Shown one piece after another: positions 56,866 through 64,000 of a stretch of 64,000 nt of DNA. Below the pieces are notes generated by a model that made no database searches, was not told where the DNA came from, and was given only the letters and a program-made list of their open reading frames with translations. Every line of letters starts with the position of its first letter. Position 1 is the first letter of the stretch. This DNA comes from Wenxinia marina DSM 24838 (GTDB lineage: Bacteria > Pseudomonadota > Alphaproteobacteria > Rhodobacterales > Rhodobacteraceae): NCBI RefSeq assembly GCF_000379485.1, contig NZ_KB902281.1, positions 1 through 64,000 on the forward strand, given 5' to 3'. Position numbers and translations under genes: made by a program.

Positions 56866-58737
56866 ATGGAACACGGCCTGTCGCCGGTGATGGTCTTCGC
56901 GGCGGTGGGCGCGATCGGCGTGGGTTCGCAATGGCTGGCCTGGCGGCTGCGGCTGCCGGCGATCGTGCTGATGCTGGCCGCGGGCGTGCTGATCGGGCCG
57001 GGGCTGGGACTGATCGACCCGGCCCGCGACATCGGCACCCTGCTGCAGCCGATGATCGCCGTCGCGGTCGCGATCATCCTGTTCGAGGGCGGTCTCACGC
57101 TGAACCTGCGGCACCTTCGCGACGCCCGAGAGGGGGTGCGCCGGCTGGTCTGGCTGGGCGCGCCGCTGGGCTGGGTGTTCTCCACGCTCGCACTGCGCTG
57201 GGGGGCGGGCCTGTCGTGGGAGAGCGCGACGGTCTTCGGCGGCATCATGATCGTGACCGGCCCCACCGTCATCGCGCCGCTGCTGCGGCAGGCGCGGCTG
57301 GCGCGGCGGCCGGCGCAGTTGCTGCAGTGGGAGGCGATCCTGAACGATCCGGTCGGCGCGCTGGCCGCGGTGCTGGCTTTCGAGGTCGTGCTGGTGCGCT
57401 ACAGCAGCACGACGGTGGGCGAGGGCATCTTCGACCTCGTTCTCGGCGTCGTCGTCGCGGCGGCCCTCGGCGCCGGCGCCGGCTACGGGATCGCACGGGC
57501 CTTCCGGCGCGGCGCGGTGCCGGAGTTCATGAAGGTGCCGGTGCTCTTCGCGCTGCTCCTTGGCGTGTTCGCTCTGGCCGACGCGGTGCTTCACGAGAGC
57601 GGCCTGCTGGCGGTGACCGTGATGGGCCTCGTCATCGCCAATTCGGACCTGCCGTCCTACACCGAGATCCGGCGGTTCAAGGAGTACGCGACGGTCCTCC
57701 TCGTCTCGGGCGTCTTCGTCCTTCTCGCCGCGTCGCTGGACCTGTCGCTGATCTTCGCGCTCGATTGGCGGGCGCCGTTCTTCGTCGCGCTCGCCGTCCT
57801 CGTCGCCCGGCCGGCCACCGTGTTCCTGTCCTTCCTCGGCTCGCGCGTGCCGTGGCGCGAGCGCGTCCTGCTGGCGCTGACCGCGCCGCGGGGCGTCGTC
57901 CTCGTCGCCGTCGCCGGCCTTTTCGGAGAGCGGCTGGTGGAGATCGGCGTCGCGGACGGCGCGCAGATCGCGCCGCTGGCCTTCGCCCTCGTCGCGGCGA
58001 CGGTCCTGCTGCATGGCTTCGCACTGCGCCCGCTCGCGCGGCTGCTCGGCCTTTCGGGCGGGGCGGTGCCGGGGGTCGTGCTCGTCGGCGGCTCGTCCTT
58101 CGCCAAGGCGCTGGCCGAGGCGCTGCACAAGGCGGAGGTGCCGGTGCTGCTGACCGATCCGAACTATTCCCGCCTGCTGCGCGCCCGCGTCGAGGGGGTG
58201 CCGGTCTTCATGGGCGACATCCTGTCCGAGGCGGCGGAGGAGAACCTGGAGCTGATCCATTACGACACGCTCATCGCCGCCACCGACAACGACGCCTACA
58301 ACACGCTCGTCGCGACCGACCTCGGCCCCGAGTTCGGTCGCGAGACGGTCTTTCAGGTCGCCCGGGAGAAGCGCGAGAGCGCGCGGCACCAGCTGCCGGC
58401 GACCCTGGGCGGGCGGCCGTTCGGCGGTGACGCCACGCTGGCAGACCTGACGCAGGCGATGGCGGACGGCTGGAAGGTCCGTGTCACCCGTCTGACCGAG
58501 GAGTACGACCTGGCCGCCTGGCGCGACGACCGCCCCAACGCGCGCCTTCTCGCCGTGATCGGGCGGGACAGGACGATCCGCTTCGTGAACGACGGCGAGG
58601 ATCTGTCGCCCGGATCCGACACCCGGCTGGTCGCCCTCGTCCCGCCCGACGAGGTGCGGGCCGCGCGCGAGGCGCGGGCCGCGGGCGAGGAGGCCGCGTT
58701 GACGCGCGACGGCGGAGTGGTAAAGGCGGGGACCTGA
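56866..58737 (+). CDS. Cation/proton antiporter with C-terminal TrkA-N (RCK) domain
   Basis: A 623-residue CPA1-type antiporter. About twelve helices span residues 1-395, with the ion-site part [18 protein letters not shown] (the ND pair) near 165 and [12 protein letters not shown]. The C-terminal half begins [22 protein letters not shown], a Rossmann RCK/TrkA-N domain that binds nucleotides and gates transport. It would exchange sodium or potassium for protons. It lies between dgt and argS, with the large inverted repeat upstream and argS 14 bases downstream. Confidence 0.92.
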   Translation: MEHGLSPVMVFAAVGAIGVGSQWLAWRLRLPAIVLMLAAGVLIGPGLGLIDPARDIGTLLQPMIAVAVAIILFEGGLTLNLRHLRDAREGVRRLVWLGAPLGWVFSTLALRWGAGLSWESATVFGGIMIVTGPTVIAPLLRQARLARRPAQLLQWEAILNDPVGALAAVLAFEVVLVRYSSTTVGEGIFDLVLGVVVAAALGAGAGYGIARAFRRGAVPEFMKVPVLFALLLGVFALADAVLHESGLLAVTVMGLVIANSDLPSYTEIRRFKEYATVLLVSGVFVLLAASLDLSLIFALDWRAPFFVALAVLVARPATVFLSFLGSRVPWRERVLLALTAPRGVVLVAVAGLFGERLVEIGVADGAQIAPLAFALVAATVLLHGFALRPLARLLGLSGGAVPGVVLVGGSSFAKALAEALHKAEVPVLLTDPNYSRLLRARVEGVPVFMGDILSEAAEENLELIHYDTLIAATDNDAYNTLVATDLGPEFGRETVFQVAREKRESARHQLPATLGGRPFGGDATLADLTQAMADGWKVRVTRLTEEYDLAAWRDDRPNARLLAVIGRDRTIRFVNDGEDLSPGSDTRLVALVPPDEVRAAREARAAGEEAALTRDGGVVKAGT

Positions 58738-58751
58738 AAGGAACCCGACCC

Positions 58752-60494
58752 ATGAACCTCTTCGCCGATATCCGCGCCCTCGTCGTCTCCACCCTGGAAG
58801 GGATGGCGCGAGACGGCGTGCTGCCGGAGGGGCTGGATTGGTCCAACGTGGCGGTCGAGCCGCCCCGGGACGCGGGACACGGCGACATGGCGACGAACGC
58901 CGCCATGGTGCTCGCCAAGCCCGCCGGGCAGAAGCCCCGCGACATCGCCGAGGCGTTGGCGGGGCGGCTGACGGCGGACGACCGCGTCGCCTCGGCCGAG
59001 GTGGCGGGGCCGGGTTTCCTGAACCTGCGGCTTGCGCCGGGCGTCTGGCAGGGCGTCGTCGCCACCGCGCTCAGCAATCCGGGCTACGGCCGGTCGGACA
59101 TGGGGCAGGGCGCGAAGGTCAACGTCGAATACGTCTCGGCCAACCCCACCGGCCCCCTGCATGTCGGCCACACCCGGGGCGCCGTCTTCGGCGACGCGCT
59201 GGCGGCGCTGCTGGAGTATTCCGGCCACGAGGTGACGCGGGAATACTACATCAACGACGGCGGCGCACAGGTCGACACGCTCGCCCGGTCGGCGTTCGAG
59301 CGCTACCGCGAGGCCTGCGGCGAGGAGCCGGAGATCGCGGAAGGCCTCTATCCCGGCGACTACCTGATCCCGGTCGGCGAGGCGCTGAAGGCGAAGTACG
59401 GCACCGACTTGCTGGGCAAGGACGAGCAGTACTGGATGGCCGAGGTGCGCGACTTCGCCACGGAAATGATGATGGACCTGATCCGCGAGGATCTGGCCGC
59501 GCTCGGCGTGAAGCACGACGTCTTCTACTCCGAGAAATCGCTCTACGGCACCGGCCGGATCGAGGAGGCGATCGCCGACCTGCAAGAGAAGGGCCTGATC
59601 TACAAGGGCGTGCTGGAGCCGCCGAAGGGCAAGGTGCCCGAGGACTGGGAGCCGCGGGAGCAGACGCTGTTCCGCTCCACCGCGCACGGCGACGACGTGG
59701 ACCGCCCGATCATGAAGTCGGACGGCGCCTGGACCTACTTCGCCCCCGACATCGCCTACCATTTCGACAAGATCGAGCGCGGCTTCGACCAGCTGATCGA
59801 CGTGTTCGGCGCCGACCATGGCGGCTACGTCAAGCGGATGAACGCGGCCGTCGCGGCGCTGTCGGACGGGCGGGTGCCGGTCGACATCAAGCTGACTCAG
59901 CTGGTGAAGCTGTGGAAGGACGGCGAGCCGTTCAAGATGTCCAAGCGGGCGGGGACGTTCGTCACCCTGCGCGACGTGGTGGACCAGGTGGGGCCGGACG
60001 TCACCCGCTTCCACATGCTGACGCGCAAGAACGACGCGCCGCTCGACTTCGACTTCGACAAGGTGCTGGAGCAGTCCAAGGACAATCCGGTCTTCTACGT
60101 CCAGTACGCGAACGCCCGGATCAACTCGGTCCTGCGGCGGGCGCGCGAGGGCGGGATCGACGTCTCGGACGCCACGCTCGCGGCCGCCGACCTGTCCCGC
60201 CTCGACCACGAGGCGGAGGCCAAGCTGATGAGGACGCTCGCCGAATGGCCGCGCCTCGTCGAGATCGCGGCCCGCACGCACGAGCCGCACCGGGTGGCGT
60301 TCTACCTCTACGACCTCGCCAGCGACTTCCACGCGCTATGGAACCGCGGCAACGACGAGCCGGCGCTGAAGTTCGTGCAGGAGGGTGACGCGGTGGCAAC
60401 ACAGGCGAAAATCGCGCTTGCCCGGGCCACCGGCGTTGTGATTTCGGCCGGCCTCGGTATTCTCGGCGTGACCCCGCTGGAAGAGATGCGCTGA
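58752..60494 (+). CDS. argS: Arginyl-tRNA synthetase
   Basis: Charges tRNA-Arg. The 580 residues have the N-terminal additional domain (about 1-95) for D-loop contact, the HIGH box in [15 protein letters not shown] near 135, a long catalytic core with the [13 protein letters not shown] segment, the KMSKS-like [10 protein letters not shown] near 395, and the C-terminal DALR anticodon domain (about 460-580). ATG at 58752 follows GAAAGGAA. It is the first gene of the conserved argS-SPOR-nagZ-scpA-scpB run. Confidence 0.97.
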   Translation: MNLFADIRALVVSTLEGMARDGVLPEGLDWSNVAVEPPRDAGHGDMATNAAMVLAKPAGQKPRDIAEALAGRLTADDRVASAEVAGPGFLNLRLAPGVWQGVVATALSNPGYGRSDMGQGAKVNVEYVSANPTGPLHVGHTRGAVFGDALAALLEYSGHEVTREYYINDGGAQVDTLARSAFERYREACGEEPEIAEGLYPGDYLIPVGEALKAKYGTDLLGKDEQYWMAEVRDFATEMMMDLIREDLAALGVKHDVFYSEKSLYGTGRIEEAIADLQEKGLIYKGVLEPPKGKVPEDWEPREQTLFRSTAHGDDVDRPIMKSDGAWTYFAPDIAYHFDKIERGFDQLIDVFGADHGGYVKRMNAAVAALSDGRVPVDIKLTQLVKLWKDGEPFKMSKRAGTFVTLRDVVDQVGPDVTRFHMLTRKNDAPLDFDFDKVLEQSKDNPVFYVQYANARINSVLRRAREGGIDVSDATLAAADLSRLDHEAEAKLMRTLAEWPRLVEIAARTHEPHRVAFYLYDLASDFHALWNRGNDEPALKFVQEGDAVATQAKIALARATGVVISAGLGILGVTPLEEMR

Positions 60495-60582
60495 CCTCAG
60501 TGCCGCGGCGGGGTGGGTCAGGACCCGCAACAGGGCCGGCCTCCGAGCGGTAGACGACCGGGGAGACGACAACTCCGGCGGC

Positions 60583-61584
60583 ATGAGGCGAGCGATGGCA
60601 GTGACACCCGACGCACATGGTGCGGACCCCGAGTCCGTGGACAATCCCGAGGCCCACGTCCCGCTGGCCGCCCGGGCCGGCAGGGCGATGCAGATCGGCG
60701 CCGCGAGCGTGTCGCTGGCACTGATGGTCGGCGTCGGCGTCTGGGGCTACCGCCTGATGGTGCGCGACGCGACCGGAATTCCCGTGGTGCGCGCGATGCA
60801 GGGCCCGCTCCGCGAGCGGCCCGAGGCGCCGGGCGGAGAGGTGGCGTTGAACGTCGGCCTTGCCGTGAACGCCGTGGCCGCCCAGGGCGGCGCGGCGCCG
60901 ACCGAGGAGACGATGGTGCTGGCCCCGCCCGGACAGGGGCTGACGGAAGAGGATCTGATCGCCAGCCCGATGCTGGAGAACGAGGACAGCATGCGTCCAG
61001 AGACCGGTGTTCCGGCCGAGGAGGCGCCGACCGCGGCCTCGATCGGCGCGGACGAGGTGGGCGGGGTCGAGGACCGTCCCCTGTCGGCCGACGAGGTGCT
61101 GGCGCTGGCCGACCGGATCGCCGCGGGCGCCGCGCCGCTGTCCGGCCTGCCGCCCGAGGAGGTCGCCTCCGGCCCCGGCGCCCCGGCGCCGACGGACCTG
61201 ATCGCCGCCTCGGTCCCCGGCGTGTCGCGCGCCCCGCGTCCGCCGTCGCGGCCGCGCACCGCCGCCGCCGCTCCGCAGATCACGGATGCCGAGCACACTT
61301 CCGCCATCGCCGTCCGGGCCGAGGCATTCCCGCTCGGCACCACGCTGGTGCAGCTGGGCGCCTACCCCGACGAGGGCGCGGCCACCGCCGCCTGGACCCG
61401 CATCTCCAGCGACTTCTCTGACTTCATCGCCGGCCGCGAGCCGGTGATCCAGGCCGCCGAGAGTGCCGGCCAGACCTTCTACCGCCTGCGCGCCATCGGC
61501 TTCGAGGATCTCGCCGACGCCCGCCGTTTCTGCTCGGCACTCGTCGCGGAAGAGGCCGACTGCATCCCCGTCGTCGTCCGCTAG
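60583..61584 (+). CDS. SPOR-domain membrane protein
   Basis: A 333-residue single-pass protein: a cytoplasmic start, one membrane helix at about 38-58 (IGAASVSLALMVGVGVWGY), a long proline/alanine/glutamate-rich periplasmic linker, and a C-terminal SPOR domain (about 250-333; TTLVQLGAYPDEGAATAAW, FYRLRAIGFEDLADARRFC). SPOR domains bind denuded glycan strands at the division septum. The ATG at 60595 is an alternative with a better-placed GAGG. It sits beside nagZ, as usual in Rhodobacteraceae. Confidence 0.92.
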   Translation: MRRAMAVTPDAHGADPESVDNPEAHVPLAARAGRAMQIGAASVSLALMVGVGVWGYRLMVRDATGIPVVRAMQGPLRERPEAPGGEVALNVGLAVNAVAAQGGAAPTEETMVLAPPGQGLTEEDLIASPMLENEDSMRPETGVPAEEAPTAASIGADEVGGVEDRPLSADEVLALADRIAAGAAPLSGLPPEEVASGPGAPAPTDLIAASVPGVSRAPRPPSRPRTAAAAPQITDAEHTSAIAVRAEAFPLGTTLVQLGAYPDEGAATAAWTRISSDFSDFIAGREPVIQAAESAGQTFYRLRAIGFEDLADARRFCSALVAEEADCIPVVVR

Positions 61585-61593
61585 GAACCCCGC

Positions 61594-62583
61594 ATGGCCC
61601 CCGTCGCTGCGATCATCGGCCTGGAAGGCACCACCATCGGCCCCGAGGAGCGGGCGTTCCTGCGCGAGGCCGATCCCTGGGGCGCGATCCTGTTCGGCCG
61701 CAACGTGGACAGCCCCGACCAGCTGCGCGTCCTGACCTCCGACTTCCGCGAGATCGTGGGCCGCAACGCGCCCGTGCTGATCGACCAGGAGGGCGGCCGC
61801 GTGCAGCGCCTGCGCGCCCCGCACTGGCGCGAATTCCTGCCCGCGCTCGACCAGATGAAGCGGGCGACCAACCCGATGCGCGCCCAGTGGGTGCGCAACC
61901 GCCTGATCGCGCACGAACTGCGCGAGGTCGGGGTCGACGTGAACTGCGCACCGCTGGCCGATCTGGTCGAGGCAGGCACCCATCCCGTCCTTCTCAACCG
62001 CCTCTACGGCGACGACGTGGCGACCGTCGTCGACGCCGCCCGCGCCGCGGCGGACGGGATGCTGGCGGGCGGGGTCCTGCCGGTGCTCAAGCACATCCCC
62101 GGCTACGGCCGGGCGCAGGTGGACAGTCACCTGTCGCTGCCCCGCATCGACGCCGCCGCGGGCGCGCTGGCCGAACGGGATTTCGCGCCGTTCCGGGCGC
62201 TGTCCGACCTGCCGATGGGGATGACCGCGCACATCGTCTTTTCCCGCATCGATGCCGACCGTGCCGCGACCGTCTCGCCGTCCCTGATCGCGATGATCCG
62301 CGACCAGATCGGTTTCGACGGCCTGCTGATGTCCGACGACCTGGGGATGGAGGCGCTGTCCGGCACCCCGGCCGAGCGGACGCGGGCCACGCTCGCCGCC
62401 GGCTGCGACGTCGCCCTCTACGGCAACGGCACGCTGGACGACCGCCGCGCGGTCGCCGAGGCGGCTCCGGTGCTGCAGGGACAGGCGTTGACCCGGGCCG
62501 AGGCCGCGCTCGCCCGACGCCACCCGCCCGAGCCCGTTGACATCGGCGCCCTCGACGACGAACTTGGTGCGCTGTTGGCCTGA
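61594..62583 (+). CDS. nagZ: Beta-N-acetylglucosaminidase (peptidoglycan recycling)
   Basis: Removes GlcNAc from anhydro-muropeptides in the cytoplasm, leading to anhydro-MurNAc, the AnmK substrate. The 329-residue GH3 enzyme shows FGRNVDSPDQLR, DQEGGRVQRLRAPHW, VGVDVNCAPLADLV, the flexible loop KHIPGYGRAQVDSHL with the catalytic histidine, and the nucleophile aspartate in SDDLGMEAL. Position 9 bases after the SPOR gene and 9 bases before scpA suggests one transcript. Confidence 0.95.
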   Translation: MAPVAAIIGLEGTTIGPEERAFLREADPWGAILFGRNVDSPDQLRVLTSDFREIVGRNAPVLIDQEGGRVQRLRAPHWREFLPALDQMKRATNPMRAQWVRNRLIAHELREVGVDVNCAPLADLVEAGTHPVLLNRLYGDDVATVVDAARAAADGMLAGGVLPVLKHIPGYGRAQVDSHLSLPRIDAAAGALAERDFAPFRALSDLPMGMTAHIVFSRIDADRAATVSPSLIAMIRDQIGFDGLLMSDDLGMEALSGTPAERTRATLAAGCDVALYGNGTLDDRRAVAEAAPVLQGQALTRAEAALARRHPPEPVDIGALDDELGALLA

Positions 62584-62592
62584 GGGGTCGCG

Positions 62593-63378
62593 ATGATTGG
62601 TGCGGAGGTGTTCGAGGGCGGCGTGGCCGAACGGCTCGCCGCCGAGGCGCTGATCGTCGACGTCGACGGCTTCGAGGGGCCGCTCGACCTGCTTCTGACG
62701 CTGTCGCGCACCCAGAAGGTCGACCTGCGCCAGATCTCCATCCTCGCGCTGGCCGAGCAGTACCTCGCCTTCGTCGAGCAGGCCAAGGCGCTGCGGATCG
62801 AGCTGGCCGCCGATTACCTCGTCATGGCCGCGTGGCTCGCGTTCCTGAAGTCCCGCCTGCTCCTGCCGCCCGATCCGACCGAGGAGGGGCCCTCGGGCGA
62901 GGAACTCGCCGCGCACCTGGCCTTCCAGCTGGAGCGCCTGCAGGCGATGCGCGAGGCGGCGGCCAAGCTTATGGCCCGCGACCAGAAGGGCCGCGACTTC
63001 TTTTCCCGCGGCCTGACCGAGGACGTGGCGCGGGTCCGCACCGTGCGCTGGACCGCGACCCTCCTCGACCTGATGCAGGGCTACGCCCGGATCCGCACCC
63101 GCGACGAGTTCCGCCCCTTCGTCATGGACCGCGAGGCGATCATGACGATGGAGCAGGCGCTGGACCGGATGCGCCACCTCATCGGTTTCGCCGGCGACTG
63201 GACCGACATCGCGTCCTATCTGCCCGAAGGGTGGGAGACGGACCCGGCCCGCCGCCGCTCCTCCACCGCCGCCACCTTCGCAGCCTCGCTGGAGCTGGCC
63301 AAGGAGGGCAAGGTGGAGCTGCGGCAGGCCGAGACCTTCGCGCCGATCCAGCTGCGCCGCCGCGACCGCCATGGCTGA
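62593..63378 (+). CDS. scpA: Segregation and condensation protein A
   Basis: The kleisin subunit of the SMC-ScpAB condensin that organises chromosomes. The 261 residues start with the kleisin N-terminal helix region VDVDGFEGPLDLLLTLSRTQKVDL and QISILALAEQYLAF, followed by AADYLVMAAWLAFLKSRLLLP and a C-terminal winged helix that closes the SMC ring. The stop codon overlaps the start of scpB by eight bases, the usual coupled pair. Confidence 0.95.
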   Translation: MIGAEVFEGGVAERLAAEALIVDVDGFEGPLDLLLTLSRTQKVDLRQISILALAEQYLAFVEQAKALRIELAADYLVMAAWLAFLKSRLLLPPDPTEEGPSGEELAAHLAFQLERLQAMREAAAKLMARDQKGRDFFSRGLTEDVARVRTVRWTATLLDLMQGYARIRTRDEFRPFVMDREAIMTMEQALDRMRHLIGFAGDWTDIASYLPEGWETDPARRRSSTAATFAASLELAKEGKVELRQAETFAPIQLRRRDRHG

Positions 63379-64000
63379 TCCCGACGAGACGCCCCCGCGC
63401 GAGACGCTGTTCGAAGCGCCGCCGATGGCCGAGCAGGAGCGCATGGTCGAGGCCATCCTCTTCGCCACGGCCGAGCCGGTGACGGTGGCCGAGCTCGCCG
63501 GCCGGATGCCCCACGGCTGCGAGCCGGCCCAGGCGCTGGAGCATCTGCGCCGCCGCTATGAGGGCCGGGGCGTCGGCGTCGTCCGCGTCGGCGACGCCTG
63601 GGCGATCCGCACCGCGCCGGATCTCGGCTTCCTGATGCGCAAGGAAACGGTGGAGACGCGCAAGCTGTCCCGCGCGGCGATCGAGACGCTGGCCATCGTC
63701 GCCTACCACCAGCCGGTCACGCGGGCCGAGATCGAGGAGATCCGCGGCGTCAGCGTCTCCCGCGGGACGGTCGACCAGCTGCTCGAGATGGAGTGGATCC
63801 GCTTCGGCCGCCGCCGCATGTCGCCCGGCCGCCCCGTCACCTTCGTCGTCACCGAGACCTTCCTCGACCATTTCGGCCTGGAGAGCGCGCGCGACCTGCC
63901 GGGGCTCAAGGAGCTGCGCTCCGCCGGCCTGCTGGACAACCGCCCGCCGCCCGGCACGCCCGCCCCGGGCGACGAGGACGACGACGGCGAACAGGCTGCC
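63371..64000 (+). CDS. scpB: Segregation and condensation protein B (3' truncated by window)
   Basis: The first 210 codons of ScpB, the dimeric kite subunit of condensin; no stop is reached at base 64000. Two winged helices are visible: MVEAILFATAEPVTVAELAGRM to about residue 100, and LAIVAYHQPVTRAEIEEIRGV with VDQLLEMEWIRFGRRRMSPGRP and TEHFL-like FVVTETFLDHFGLE. The acidic tail (GDEDDDGEQAA) is typical. ATG at 63371 lies inside the end of scpA. Confidence 0.95.
   Translation, partial: MADPDETPPRETLFEAPPMAEQERMVEAILFATAEPVTVAELAGRMPHGCEPAQALEHLRRRYEGRGVGVVRVGDAWAIRTAPDLGFLMRKETVETRKLSRAAIETLAIVAYHQPVTRAEIEEIRGVSVSRGTVDQLLEMEWIRFGRRRMSPGRPVTFVVTETFLDHFGLESARDLPGLKELRSAGLLDNRPPPGTPAPGDEDDDGEQAA

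Overview
The window is 64 kb of very GC-rich, gene-dense DNA with short gaps, many start/stop overlaps and frequent GTG or TTG starts. Gene content points to an alphaproteobacterium of the order Rhodobacterales (Rhodobacteraceae/Paracoccaceae type). Markers are a DksA with a single zinc-site cysteine, a DUF2927 lipoprotein, the membrane protein usually labelled 'component of SufBCD complex', a DUF1127 protein, heme A synthase, and the block argS - SPOR protein - nagZ - scpA - scpB. This placement is inferred from gene families, not from an rRNA; no rRNA or tRNA gene was seen.

Layout. 0-0.6 kb: the right end of an IS3-family insertion sequence, then a 50-bp tandem duplication. 0.6-9.5 kb: ilvN, tyrS and anmK; a TPM-domain membrane protein, a PEP-mutase-like protein and an aminotransferase in one minus-strand run behind soxR; and a short operon divergent from soxR with a MerR-type promoter. 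A dense cluster of REP-like palindromes fills 8.6-9.0 kb. 9.4-15 kb: cysS preceded by a 13-codon, cysteine-rich leader and two competing hairpins, then citramalate synthase, a methyltransferase and a squalene/phytoene-synthase-family protein. 15-23 kb: an MFS transporter, cobalamin genes cobB and cobA (minus strand) and cbiD-cobK (plus strand) overlapping alkA and an esterase, then hemB. 23-36.5 kb: mfd, a CNNM/CorC-type protein, xerD with two unknown envelope genes, aroK-aroB, a TrmJ-like methyltransferase, ctaA and an M32 carboxypeptidase.

36.5-47 kb: fatty-acid and thioester enzymes, a MocR regulator divergent from a DUF1127 gene, ribosomal rplM-rpsI, a polyamine-type ABC transporter with no binding-protein gene, and a secreted protein made of two chaplin-like repeats. 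46.5-52 kb: an M48 protease and a minus-strand run with a MoxR ATPase at the head and its VWA partner at the tail, separated by a GNAT enzyme, a DUF2927 lipoprotein and a 56-residue membrane protein. 52-64 kb: dksA, a flavin monooxygenase, xthA, erpA, dgt, a cation/proton antiporter behind a highly structured intergenic segment, then argS through scpB, which is cut by the window end.

Most of the region is housekeeping: translation (tyrS, cysS, argS, rplM, rpsI, trmJ), DNA repair and chromosome handling (mfd, alkA, xthA, xerD, dgt, scpAB), tetrapyrrole and heme synthesis (hemB, cob genes, ctaA), and amino-acid synthesis (ilvN, cimA, aroKB). The most unusual signal is the short cysteine-codon leader before cysS. 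Its downstream hairpins are arranged so that ribosome position on the cysteine codons could decide whether the cysS ribosome-binding site is open. Other signals worth following are the SoxR-type divergent operon with a 58-residue cysteine protein, the chaplin-like secreted protein, the REP array, and the large inverted repeat before the antiporter.
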